Source: Kribbella flavida DSM 17836 (GTDB lineage Bacteria; Actinomycetota; Actinomycetes; Propionibacteriales; Kribbellaceae). From it: a stretch of 64,000 bases of DNA. Below, piece after piece: positions 43,082 through 51,357 of the stretch (within the stretch, counting starts at the first letter, position 1; each line of letters begins with the position of its first letter). Under the pieces are notes generated by a model. It worked only from the letters and a program-made list of their open reading frames with translations, ran no database searches and was not told the DNA's origin. The DNA is taken from the NCBI RefSeq assembly GCF_000024345.1, contig NC_013729.1:2170001-2234000 (forward strand), in the 5' to 3' direction. Position numbers and translations under genes: made by a program.

Positions 43082-45007
43082 GTGGTGCACAGCAGTCCCT
43101 TCATCAGTGACGTTCCCGTCGCGGACGCGCTGCAGGCCTGGTACGACGCGTGCGCGGCCGCCGGGTGTCCCGACCGGGTGGCGGCCGACCTGGTGCCCCT
43201 GGCCGAGGCGGCCGGGCGCGTCACGGCCGAGCCGATCTGGGCGACCCGGTCCTCGCCGGTCAGCGACGTGGCGGCGATGGACGGCATCGCCGTACTGGCT
43301 CAGGACACGCACGGTGCCGGGCCGACCAGCCCGCTGCTGCTCGGCGCGGACGGGTACGTCGTGGTGGACACGGGCGATCCGATGCCCGACGGCTTCGACG
43401 CGGTGGTGATGCGCGAGCAGGTGCACTACGTCGGTGCGGACCCGAAGGTCGACGCGGAGATCCGGTCCGCGGTCCCGCCGTACCAGCACGTGCGGTCGAT
43501 CGGTGAGGACATCAGCGCGGGGGAGTTGCTGCTGCCGGAGGGACACCGGCTGCGGCCGGTCGACCTGGCCGCCGCGGCGGCCGCCGGAGCCACCCGCGTG
43601 CTGGTACGCCGCCGGCCGCGGGTCGTGGTGATCCCGACCGGGGACGAGATCGTGCCGGTCGGCTCGCCGGTACGCCGCGGCGAGATCCTGGACACCAACT
43701 CGCTGATGCTGGTCGCCCAGGCCCAGGAGGTCGGCTGCGAGGCGTGGCCGACCGGGATCGAGCCGGACGACGTCGAGCGGCTCCGTACGGCGGTTCGGGA
43801 TGCGGCGAGCACCGCGGACCTGGTGATCGTGATCGCCGGGTCGAGCGCCGGCCGGGACGACTACACCGCGCGGATCGTCGGCGAGCTCGGCACGCTGGCC
43901 GTGCACGGCGTGGCGGTCCGGCCCGGTCACCCGGTCGTGCTCGGAGCGGTGGACGCCACGCCGGTCGTCGGCGTACCGGGGTATCCGGTGTCCGCGGCGC
44001 TCACGTTCGACATCTTCGTGGCGCCGCTGCTGGCGACCCTGGAAGGCGCCGCGGCCGCCGAGCGGCCCGAGATCACCGCCAAGCTGGCCCGCAAACTGCC
44101 GTCGGTGGTCGGCATGGACGACTGGGTGCGGGTGCGGCTCGGTTCGGTCGGCGGGCAGGTGGTGGCCTCGCCGCTGCCGCGCGGTGCCGGCGTTCTCACC
44201 TCGCTGGTCCGGGCGGACGGCTTGCTGCTCGTGCCGGCCGGCGTCGAGGGACACCACGCCGGTGAGGAGGTCGGGGTGCGTTTGCTGCGCCGGCTACCGG
44301 AGATCGAGCGCACGATCGTCGCCATCGGTTCGCACGACCTGGTCGTCGACGTCGCGGCGACGATGCTGCGCGGCGCCGACCCGACGCTGACGCTGGCGTC
44401 GTCGAACGTCGGATCGCTCGGCGGGCTGGTCGCTCTGCGGGACGGCCTGTGCCACCTGGCCGGATCCCACCTGTTGCACCCGGCAACGAGCGAGTACACG
44501 CTGCCCTATCTGGACGAGCTGATGCCCGGGCGCGAGCTGGCCGTCATCCGGCTGGTGCACCGCGACCAAGGGCTGCTCGTGCCGCCCGGCAACCCGCTCG
44601 GCGTCACCGGTCTGGCGGACCTGGGCGAGCGCGACCTCTCCTACGTCAACCGGCAGCGCGGCGCCGGCACCCGGATGCTGCTGGACCAGGAACTGCGCAA
44701 GCTCGCCGTGGACCCGTCGAGCGTGCGCGGCTACGCCCGGGAGGAACCGACGCACCTGGCGGTGGCGGCCGCCATCGCGGCGGGCCGGGCCGACTGCGGG
44801 CTCGGCATTCTCGCCGCGGCCCGGGCGTTCGGGCTGGATTTCGTACCGGTGGCCGAGGAGCCGTACGACCTGGTCGTGGCGGCACCGAGCCTCGACGACC
44901 CGCTGCTCACGCCGCTGTGGGAGTTGCTGCACTCGGCCGACTTCCACGGCGCGATCGCGAAGCTGGGCGGCTACAACACGACCGAGACAGGAAGGCGATT
45001 GCGATGA
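43082..45007 (+). CDS. MoeA (copy 2) fused to a periplasmic-binding-protein-like domain
   Basis: GTG 43082 (or 43085) gives about 641 residues. Residues 1-405 are MoeA-like but diverged (AMDGIAVLAQDTH, VVVIPTGDEIVPV, IAGSSAGRDDYT). Residues about 415-641 match the PBP-like domain that follows MoeA in some bacteria and archaea: ASSNVGSLGGLVALRDGLCHLAG, VNRQRGAGTRMLLD, AAIAAGRADCGLGI. This domain has no signal peptide and may bind the oxyanion or regulate the insertase in the cytoplasm. ATGA overlap with the transporter binding protein gene. Confidence 0.9.
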   Translation: MVHSSPFISDVPVADALQAWYDACAAAGCPDRVAADLVPLAEAAGRVTAEPIWATRSSPVSDVAAMDGIAVLAQDTHGAGPTSPLLLGADGYVVVDTGDPMPDGFDAVVMREQVHYVGADPKVDAEIRSAVPPYQHVRSIGEDISAGELLLPEGHRLRPVDLAAAAAAGATRVLVRRRPRVVVIPTGDEIVPVGSPVRRGEILDTNSLMLVAQAQEVGCEAWPTGIEPDDVERLRTAVRDAASTADLVIVIAGSSAGRDDYTARIVGELGTLAVHGVAVRPGHPVVLGAVDATPVVGVPGYPVSAALTFDIFVAPLLATLEGAAAAERPEITAKLARKLPSVVGMDDWVRVRLGSVGGQVVASPLPRGAGVLTSLVRADGLLLVPAGVEGHHAGEEVGVRLLRRLPEIERTIVAIGSHDLVVDVAATMLRGADPTLTLASSNVGSLGGLVALRDGLCHLAGSHLLHPATSEYTLPYLDELMPGRELAVIRLVHRDQGLLVPPGNPLGVTGLADLGERDLSYVNRQRGAGTRMLLDQELRKLAVDPSSVRGYAREEPTHLAVAAAIAAGRADCGLGILAAARAFGLDFVPVAEEPYDLVVAAPSLDDPLLTPLWELLHSADFHGAIAKLGGYNTTETGRRLR

Positions 45008-45825
45008 GGCGGGTCGTTTGCTTGCTGGCAGCAGTGGTGGTCACTGGCTGCTCCGGGGGTACTGCGGCCGTCAGCTCGGGTCCTTCGGGATCCTTCGTGC
45101 TGGCGACCACCACCAGTACGCAGGACTCGGGTCTGCTCGACGACCTGCTGCCGGCCTTCGACGAGGTCAGCGACTGCGCCGTGAAGACGGTTGCGGTGGG
45201 ATCCGGGCAGGCGATGAAGATGGGGGAGAAGGGCGACGCCGACGTACTGCTGGTGCACTCGCCGGCGGCCGAGCAGAAGTTCATGGCGGCCGGGCACGGT
45301 GCCAGCCGCGAACCCGTGATGCACAACGACTTCGTGGTGGTCGGACCGCCCGCGGACCCCGCCGGGCTGGCGGGATCGGCGCCCGGCACCGCCGCCGCGG
45401 CGCTGAAACGGATCGCCGACCGGCAGGCGCCGTTCGCCTCCCGCGCCGACGACTCCGGCACGCACGCCAAGGAGCTGGCGCTGTGGAAGGCCGCGGGCGT
45501 GAAGCCGAGCGGCCGGTGGTACGTGGAGACCGGGCAGGGCATGGGCGCCACCCTGACGATCGCGAACCAGAAGCAGGCCTACACGCTGGCCGATCGCGGC
45601 ACCTTCCTGGCCACAAAGGGACTGCGGACGAAGGTGCTGTTCGAGGACTCGGCCGACCTGCGCAACGACTACCACGTGATCGTCGTCGACCACGAGGGTG
45701 TGAACACCGGCTGCGCCACCGAGTTCGCCGGCTGGGTCCGGCAGGCGCCGGCGCAGCAGCTGATCGCGAAGTACGGCGAGGACCGGTTCGGCGAGCCGTT
45801 GTTCTTCGCCGACGCGGGCCGATGA
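45004..45825 (+). CDS. tupA: Tungstate-binding lipoprotein, TupA-like
   Basis: The 273-residue protein has an N-terminal signal with lipobox VTGC (Cys about residue 16). The mature start FVLATTTSTQDSGLLDDLLP carries the TTTS motif that marks TupA over ModA/WtpA binding proteins. ADVLLVHSPAAEQKFMAAGHG and MHNDFVVVGPPADPAGL follow as in the family. It captures tungstate (possibly also molybdate) outside the membrane. Start by ATGA overlap. Confidence 0.88.
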   Translation: MRRVVCLLAAVVVTGCSGGTAAVSSGPSGSFVLATTTSTQDSGLLDDLLPAFDEVSDCAVKTVAVGSGQAMKMGEKGDADVLLVHSPAAEQKFMAAGHGASREPVMHNDFVVVGPPADPAGLAGSAPGTAAAALKRIADRQAPFASRADDSGTHAKELALWKAAGVKPSGRWYVETGQGMGATLTIANQKQAYTLADRGTFLATKGLRTKVLFEDSADLRNDYHVIVVDHEGVNTGCATEFAGWVRQAPAQQLIAKYGEDRFGEPLFFADAGR

Positions 45826-46481
45826 ACCCCGAGCCGGTCCACGAGGTCCTGGCCCGGTCGGCGACCGTCTCGCTGTCGGCCACCGTGATCGCCTCGCTGA
45901 TCGGCATCGCGCTGGGAACGCTGCTGGCGCTGGCGAAACTGCCCGGCCGCCGGTTGCTGACCGCGGTCGTCAACACCGGTATGGCGGTACCGACCGTCGT
46001 CGTCGGGCTGGTCGTCGCGCTGCTGCTGTGGCGCAGCGGCCCGCTCGGTGACCTCGGGCTCATCTACACCGTGCGCGGCATGATCATCGCCCAGGTCGCG
46101 ATTGCCACGCCGCTGATCACCGGCATCACGATGGCCGCGCTGCAACTGCTGCCGCCGGAGCTGCCCGAACAACTGCGCTCGCTCGGCGCGAACCGCCTGC
46201 AACTGGTGGCCCGGCTGTGGATCGAGGCCCGGCTGCCGCTGCTGGCCGCCGCGATGGCCGGCTTCGGGCACGCCATCTCCGAGGTCGGGTCGGCGACGCT
46301 TGTCGGCGGCAACATCCATGGTCAGACCCAGGTGATGACGACCGCGATCGTCGAGAACGTCAGCCGCGGCGAGTTCGGCGTCGCCGTCGTGTACGGCGCG
46401 ATCCTGCTCGTGCTCGCCTTCGTGGTCAACGGCCTGCTGGTGTCGATCCAGCAGCGAGGGGCGTCGTGGGCGCGGAGCTGA
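45822..46481 (+). CDS. tupB: Tungstate ABC transporter permease, TupB-like
   Basis: The 219-residue protein with about five membrane segments (TVSLSATVIASLIGIALGTLL, AVVNTGMAVPTVVVGLVVALLL) and the ATPase-docking EAA-like loop LPEQLRSLGANRLQLVARLW. Start ATG 45822 overlaps the tupA stop by four bases. Length and layout match TupB. Confidence 0.9.
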   Translation: MNPEPVHEVLARSATVSLSATVIASLIGIALGTLLALAKLPGRRLLTAVVNTGMAVPTVVVGLVVALLLWRSGPLGDLGLIYTVRGMIIAQVAIATPLITGITMAALQLLPPELPEQLRSLGANRLQLVARLWIEARLPLLAAAMAGFGHAISEVGSATLVGGNIHGQTQVMTTAIVENVSRGEFGVAVVYGAILLVLAFVVNGLLVSIQQRGASWARS

Positions 46482-47503
46482 CGCTGCGCGGGGTCCGGCA
46501 CCGTCGCGGCGACCGGGAAGTACTGCGGATCGACCAGCTCGACATCGCCGCCGGTGAACGGTTGTCGGTGCTCGGTCCCAACGGTGCGGGCAAGACCACG
46601 CTGCTGCGGCTGCTCGCCGCGGTCGAGCCGCCGTCGACGGGCACCATCGCGATCGACGGACTCGGTACGGCGAGCGGCGGGGTGGAGCTGCGCCGGCGCG
46701 TCGCCTACGCGACCCAGCGGGCCGGGCTGCTCAGCACCAGCGTGCGACGCAACGTCGAGCTGCCGCTGCAGTGGCGGAAGGTGCCACGCCGTCGGCGCCG
46801 GGACCTCGCGGTGGAAGCGCTCGAGCGGCTGCGGGTCGCCCACCTGGCCGATCGTCCGGCCCGGGCGTTGTCCGGAGGCGAACAGCAACGCGTCAGCCTC
46901 GCCCGGGCGCTCGTTCTCGATCCGGCCGTCCTGCTGCTCGACGAACCGGCGGCCGGGCTGGATGCGCAGTCCCGGGCGGCCTTCTTCGCCGATCTCGACC
47001 AAGCCCTGGCGGACCGGTCGGTCACGGTCGTGCAGGTGTCGCACCGCGCCGAGGAAGCACTCGGACTCGCCGACCGGGTCGTCGTCCTGCTGGCCGGCCA
47101 GGTGCATCAGATCGGCACGCCCGAGACGCTCAACCGGCATCCCGTGGACGCCGGCGTTGCCGCCTTGGTCGGCTACGAGAACCTGGTCGAAGCCGAGGTC
47201 GGGCCGGATGGCACCGTGCTGGTCGGCGCGACGCCCACGGGGCTGACCTGCGACCGCCCCGCGGGCCCGGTCACGGTCGCCGCCTTCGCCAGCGGCGTCC
47301 GGCTGGTGCCGGCCGACTGGCCCGGCCTGCCGGTCCGCGTTGCTCGCGTCAGTCCTGGCCCCGGCCACCGGACGGTCGCGCTCTCGGGCGCGGTTTCCCT
47401 GCTGGCCCACGTCCCTGTGCGGGCGGCGACGTCACTGCTCGCGGGCAGCCGGGTGCGGGTCGTGTTCGACCCGGCCCTGAGCACGATCCTGCCGCGCAGC
47501 TGA
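46466..47503 (+). CDS. tupC: Tungstate ABC transporter ATPase, TupC-like
   Basis: GTG 46466 lies 16 bases inside the end of tupB, after GAGGGG. Walker A LGPNGAGKTT (about residues 35-44), signature LSGGEQQRVSLARAL, Walker B VLLLDEPAAGLD, switch His VSHRAEEA. The last ~110 residues form an extra beta-rich C-terminal domain (PVTVAAFASGVRLV), perhaps a TOBE/Mop-type oxyanion sensor. It closes the operon. Confidence 0.9.
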   Translation: MGAELTLRGVRHRRGDREVLRIDQLDIAAGERLSVLGPNGAGKTTLLRLLAAVEPPSTGTIAIDGLGTASGGVELRRRVAYATQRAGLLSTSVRRNVELPLQWRKVPRRRRRDLAVEALERLRVAHLADRPARALSGGEQQRVSLARALVLDPAVLLLDEPAAGLDAQSRAAFFADLDQALADRSVTVVQVSHRAEEALGLADRVVVLLAGQVHQIGTPETLNRHPVDAGVAALVGYENLVEAEVGPDGTVLVGATPTGLTCDRPAGPVTVAAFASGVRLVPADWPGLPVRVARVSPGPGHRTVALSGAVSLLAHVPVRAATSLLAGSRVRVVFDPALSTILPRS

Positions 47504-47577
47504 CTGTCGGTCACGCGTCGACCCCGGACAGCCCACTGCTGGCGGATGCCGCCACGATCAGTTACGTTCGACTGATT

Positions 47578-47600
47578 AACTCTAGTGGTTCACTAGAGTT
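47578..47600. promoter_or_regulatory. Perfect palindrome (10-bp arms) before the FAD/TPR gene
   Basis: AACTCTAGTG, GTT, CACTAGAGTT: a perfect inverted repeat 24 bases before the start of the next gene, followed by TTTTC. The AT-containing arms and position favour an operator for a TetR/MarR-type regulator over a terminator of the tungsten operon, though it could do both. No such regulator is next to it. Confidence 0.6.
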
Positions 47601-47623
47601 TTCACCTGTGGGGGGTGGGTCGC

Positions 47624-50281
47624 ATGACCGAAGGAACAGCGGACTGTACGGTCGCGGTGATCGGGGCAGGAGCGGCCGGGACGTTGGTGGCGGCCAGACT
47701 GCTCGACGCCGCGGCCGGCCGGACGATGCGGATCGTGCTGATCGATCCAGGCCCGGCGACCGGCCAGGGGGCGGCGTACTCGACGCCGGACGGCCGGCAC
47801 CTGCTCAACGTGCCGGCGGCCGGGATGAGTGCCCTTCCGGACCGGCCGGACGACTTCGTCGACTGGCTGCGGGACCGGGTCGACGCGGGCATCAAGCCGT
47901 CGACGTTCGTGGCCCGGGCCCGGTACGGCGACTACCTGGCCGAGCATCTCGCCGGCTGCGCGCGCCGCTCGTCCGCCGTGCTGGAGCGCCGGCATGCCCG
48001 GGTCGTGACCGTGGACCACACGGGCCGACGGCAACTGACCGTCCGGCTCGACACCGGCGAGGCGCTGGTCGCGCGGGCGGCGGTCCTGGCCACCGGCACG
48101 TCGCCGGGAATCGCCTGGGCGCCGTCCGGCCTGGCCGGCTCCGACCGGCTCGTGGTCGATCCGTGGGCGCCGGGTGCCCTGGAAGGTCTGTCCGGGTCGG
48201 ACATCCTGCTGGTCGGGACCGGCCTGACCATGGTGGACGTCGCGCTGTCGCTGGACCGGCCGAGCCGAAGTGTGCACGCGGTGTCGCGCCAGGGCGTCGT
48301 ACCGGCGGTGCATCGTGCGGAGAAGACGCCGCCGGTGGCGGCGCCTCCGGAGCTTGCCGAGAGCAATGACTTGGCGACGCTGCGGACCGCCCTACTGCGG
48401 CACGTGGTCGAGACGGTACGGCGTACTGGCGACTGGCGGGCCGCTGTCGACGGGTTGCGGCCGATCACCGCGGCAGTGTGGAAGCGTTTGTCCGAGCACG
48501 ACAAGCTGGAGTTTCTGCGCAACGACGCGCGGACGTGGGACGCGCATCGGCACCGTATGGCGCCGGTGACCGCGGAACGCCTGGCCGCAGTGCGGGAGAC
48601 CGGGCGGTTGTGCCTGCACCGCGGTGAGGTGGTCGCTGCCGAGGACACCGGCGACGCGGTCAAGGTGCTGCTCAGCGACGGGACGGCGATGACGGTCGGT
48701 GCCGTGGTCAACTGCACCGGTCCGGTCGCAGCTGCGAGCGCGGATCCGCTGCTCGCCTCGCTGCTGGCGGATGGACTAGCCCGCTCCGGCTCTGCCGGGC
48801 TGGGCTTGGAGACCGCGGACGACGGCCGGCTGCTGGGTGCCACCGGACGCCGGGCGCCGATGTGGACGCTGGGCGCCCTGCGTCGCGGGGGTTTGTGGGA
48901 GTCGACGGCGCTGCCCGAGATCCGTGGTCAGGCGGCCGAGGTCGCGAAGGCTGTGCTGGGGGACCTGTTCCGCCCGGCGGTACGGCGTCAGACCGACGTG
49001 TACGGGCTGCGCCTGACGACGACGGGTCGCGCGGCCGCGGCGTACAACGAGGCGCTGGGGCGGCTGCTCCGGTTGCAGGGTGGCGCGGAGGAACTCGTCG
49101 CCACGGCTGTGACAGAGGATCCGGACTTCGCCGTGGGGCATGCGGCCCTGGCCCTGCTCGGTCACGAGTGGGGAATGGACGTCGACGTCGCCACCGAACT
49201 GACCGCCGCGCAGGCGGCGAGCGAGCGCCGGTTGCTGGACGATCGCGAGCGGAGCTTCCTGACCGCCGTCTCGGCCCGCGTCGATCGGGCCGATGCCTCG
49301 GCGTTGCTCGCGCACCTCCGCGAGTACCCGCTGGACGCGTTGGTCGTCAGCGTCGCCATCCCGACGGTCGCCTTCGGCGGTCTGACCTCCGGCAGCCGGA
49401 CCGCGGAGCTGGTGGAAAGCCTCGCTCCGGCGTACGGCGGTGACTGGTGGTACGCCGGGCAGCTGGCCTTCGTCCGGCAGGAGCAGGAACGGTGGGGCGA
49501 GGCCGAGCAACTCTCCTCGTACGCGCTGTCGCTCGAACCGTGCTCGGGACACGCGGTGCACGCCCGAGCGCACGTCTTCTACGAGACCGGTCAGCACGGC
49601 GAAGGCCTGCGGTGGCTCGACGGCTGGATCCGCCGGCGGGGACCGCAGGCGAACCATCGCGCGCACTTCTCCTGGCACGCGGCGCTGCACGAGCTCATGA
49701 TGGGGGACACCGACGCGGTCCGCCGTCGATACCACAGCCAGCTCGCTCCGCCCGGTGTGAGCGGGTCCCGCGTCCTGGTCGACTCGGGCGCGATGCTGTG
49801 GCGCTGCCGGATGACGGGAGCCTGGCCGGGTCCGTTGCCGGTCGCGGACGTGCTGGCCGCAGCGCCGGACGGCTGGCTGGAGCAACCGCCGACGGGCTTC
49901 GCCGCCATGCACAGCGCGATCACCTTGGCCGCGGCCGACGACCTCACCGGTCTGGATCGCCTGCGCAGCAATGCCGCGGCCCATCCGGACCCGGTGTTCC
50001 GGGACGTCGTCGCTCCGCTGTGCTCGGCGCTGGCCGCTGTCGTCAGTGGCGACTGGGGCACCGCGCTTGTCATCCTGCAAGCCCTGCCGTCTCGGCTGCT
50101 CGCGCTCGGCGGTAGTGCGGCCCAGCGCGATGTGGTCGAGGAGACTCTCGTCTACGCGCTGGCGTCGGCCGGCCGCGGGGACGACGCGGCGCTGCTGCTC
50201 GACTCCCGGCTCAGTCGCAGACCGTCGCCGCTCGACGTCCGCCGCCGGGACGCGTTCGCCGCGCACCCGGCCACTGCCTGA
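47624..50281 (+). CDS. FAD/NAD(P)-binding oxidoreductase fused to a TTC38-like TPR region (885 aa)
   Basis: ATG 47624 follows a G-rich stretch; GTG 47615 is an alternative. The N-terminal ~450 residues are an FAD/NAD(P)-binding protein (VAVIGAGAAGTLVAARLL, HLLNVPAAGMSA, second dinucleotide loop ILLVGTGLTMVDVALSL). From about 469 a helical repeat region begins (AAAYNEALGRLLRLQGG) and continues with WAEAEQ-like TPR helices to the end, resembling the TTC38 family. I know the two parts separately, not joined. Cytoplasmic; substrate unknown. Confidence 0.72.
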   Translation: MTEGTADCTVAVIGAGAAGTLVAARLLDAAAGRTMRIVLIDPGPATGQGAAYSTPDGRHLLNVPAAGMSALPDRPDDFVDWLRDRVDAGIKPSTFVARARYGDYLAEHLAGCARRSSAVLERRHARVVTVDHTGRRQLTVRLDTGEALVARAAVLATGTSPGIAWAPSGLAGSDRLVVDPWAPGALEGLSGSDILLVGTGLTMVDVALSLDRPSRSVHAVSRQGVVPAVHRAEKTPPVAAPPELAESNDLATLRTALLRHVVETVRRTGDWRAAVDGLRPITAAVWKRLSEHDKLEFLRNDARTWDAHRHRMAPVTAERLAAVRETGRLCLHRGEVVAAEDTGDAVKVLLSDGTAMTVGAVVNCTGPVAAASADPLLASLLADGLARSGSAGLGLETADDGRLLGATGRRAPMWTLGALRRGGLWESTALPEIRGQAAEVAKAVLGDLFRPAVRRQTDVYGLRLTTTGRAAAAYNEALGRLLRLQGGAEELVATAVTEDPDFAVGHAALALLGHEWGMDVDVATELTAAQAASERRLLDDRERSFLTAVSARVDRADASALLAHLREYPLDALVVSVAIPTVAFGGLTSGSRTAELVESLAPAYGGDWWYAGQLAFVRQEQERWGEAEQLSSYALSLEPCSGHAVHARAHVFYETGQHGEGLRWLDGWIRRRGPQANHRAHFSWHAALHELMMGDTDAVRRRYHSQLAPPGVSGSRVLVDSGAMLWRCRMTGAWPGPLPVADVLAAAPDGWLEQPPTGFAAMHSAITLAAADDLTGLDRLRSNAAAHPDPVFRDVVAPLCSALAAVVSGDWGTALVILQALPSRLLALGGSAAQRDVVEETLVYALASAGRGDDAALLLDSRLSRRPSPLDVRRRDAFAAHPATA

Positions 50282-50321
50282 CCGTTCCTCGCGCCCCCGG
50301 CCACCTGCCTGGCCGTTCCTC

Positions 50322-50364
50322 GCGCCCCGCAGACCGCGCTCCGCAGACCGCGTCTGCGGGGCGC
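50322..50364 (+). terminator. Hairpin terminator after the FAD/TPR gene
   Basis: GCGCCCCGCAGAC (50322-50334) pairs perfectly over 13 bp with 50352-50364; loop of 17. No U-run, as is common in high-GC actinobacteria. Confidence 0.65.
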
Positions 50365-50452
50365 AGTCGTGCGCGGATCCGGGCAGGCGCTTTCCAAATC
50401 CCCTGGTAGGCAAGGGCTATCAGGACATCGGCACTGTGACGTTGGTCATGCC

Positions 50453-50493
50453 TTGACCGGCCTACCTGGCCAGCCTACTGTATGCGGTATACC
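50453..50493 (+). promoter_or_regulatory. Promoter and operator of the glyoxylate operon
   Basis: TTGACC (50453-50458) and TACTGT (50476-50481) at 17 bp spacing make a good promoter. GTATGCGGTATAC (50480-50492), a partly symmetric box, overlaps the expected start point and is a likely repressor site. GTATACCG recurs at 34554 before mobA. Confidence 0.65.
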
Positions 50494-50517
50494 GAGCCCC
50501 ACCGAAAGGCGGGACCC

Positions 50518-51345
50518 ATGGAGACTGCTGCGCCCAAGTACGCCGTGAACTGCTCGATCCTGTTCACCGAACTGCCCTTGCTGGAAAGACCCGCGGCCGC
50601 CCGGGCGGCCGGGTTCGAGGCCGTCGAGTTCTGGTGGCCGTTCGCGTCGGCGCTGCCCGGCGACGCGGAGGTCGACGCGTTCGAACGCGCGATCCGCGAC
50701 GCCGGCGTCCGGCTGACCGGACTGAACTTCGCCGCCGGCGACCTGCCGGGCGGTGACCGCGGCCTGGTGTCGTGGCCGCAACGCTCGCTGGAGTTCCGCG
50801 ACAACATCGCGGTCACGCTGGGCATCGGCGAGCGACTCGGCTGCCGCGGCTTCAACGCGCTCTACGGCAACCGGGTGGACGGCGTCGCCCCGGCCGCCCA
50901 GGACGAACTGGCCGTCGAGAACCTCACCCTCGCCGCCACGGCAGCCCGTTCCTTCGGCGGGACCGTCCTGGTCGAGCCGGTCAGCGGGGCCGAGCGGTAC
51001 CCGCTGCTCACCGCGGCCGACGCGGTCGCCGTGATCGACCGGGTCGAGCGGGAGTCCGGCGTGGCCGGTCTCGGACTGCTGGCCGACCTGTACCACCTGA
51101 CCGTCAACGGGGACGACGTGAGCAAGGCGATCACGACGTACGCGGACCGGATCGCGCACGTGCAGCTCGCCGACGCACCCGGCCGGAACGAACCCGGGAC
51201 CGGCACGATCCCCATCGACCAGCACCTCGGAGAGCTGCGCGCGGCCGGGTACGCCGGCTGGATCGGGCTGGAGTACAAGCCCAGCGGCAGCAGCACCGAC
51301 AGCTTCGGCTGGCTGCGTCGTACCGAGCTGGACCGGACGGACTGA
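50518..51345 (+). CDS. hyi: Hydroxypyruvate isomerase
   Basis: The 275-residue TIM-barrel protein of the Hyi/xylose-isomerase-like family: YAVNCSILFTELPLLERP, FEAVEFWWPF, LVEPVSGAERYPLLT with the metal Glu, LLADLYHLTVNGDD and HVQLADAPGRNEPGTG. It interconverts tartronate semialdehyde and hydroxypyruvate. ATG 50518 after GAAAGGCGGG. Directly followed by gcl, giving the glyoxylate-to-C3 route. Confidence 0.92.
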   Translation: METAAPKYAVNCSILFTELPLLERPAAARAAGFEAVEFWWPFASALPGDAEVDAFERAIRDAGVRLTGLNFAAGDLPGGDRGLVSWPQRSLEFRDNIAVTLGIGERLGCRGFNALYGNRVDGVAPAAQDELAVENLTLAATAARSFGGTVLVEPVSGAERYPLLTAADAVAVIDRVERESGVAGLGLLADLYHLTVNGDDVSKAITTYADRIAHVQLADAPGRNEPGTGTIPIDQHLGELRAAGYAGWIGLEYKPSGSSTDSFGWLRRTELDRTD

Positions 51346-51357
51346 GAAGGAGCTGGC

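Noticed and set aside
37142-43287. Very long minus-strand open frames (953 and 1220 codons) opposite the tungsten operon
   Set aside because: They lie opposite well-recognised genes with clear motifs; long antisense frames are expected where third positions are almost all G/C. Their translations are low-complexity Arg/Gly/Val-rich.
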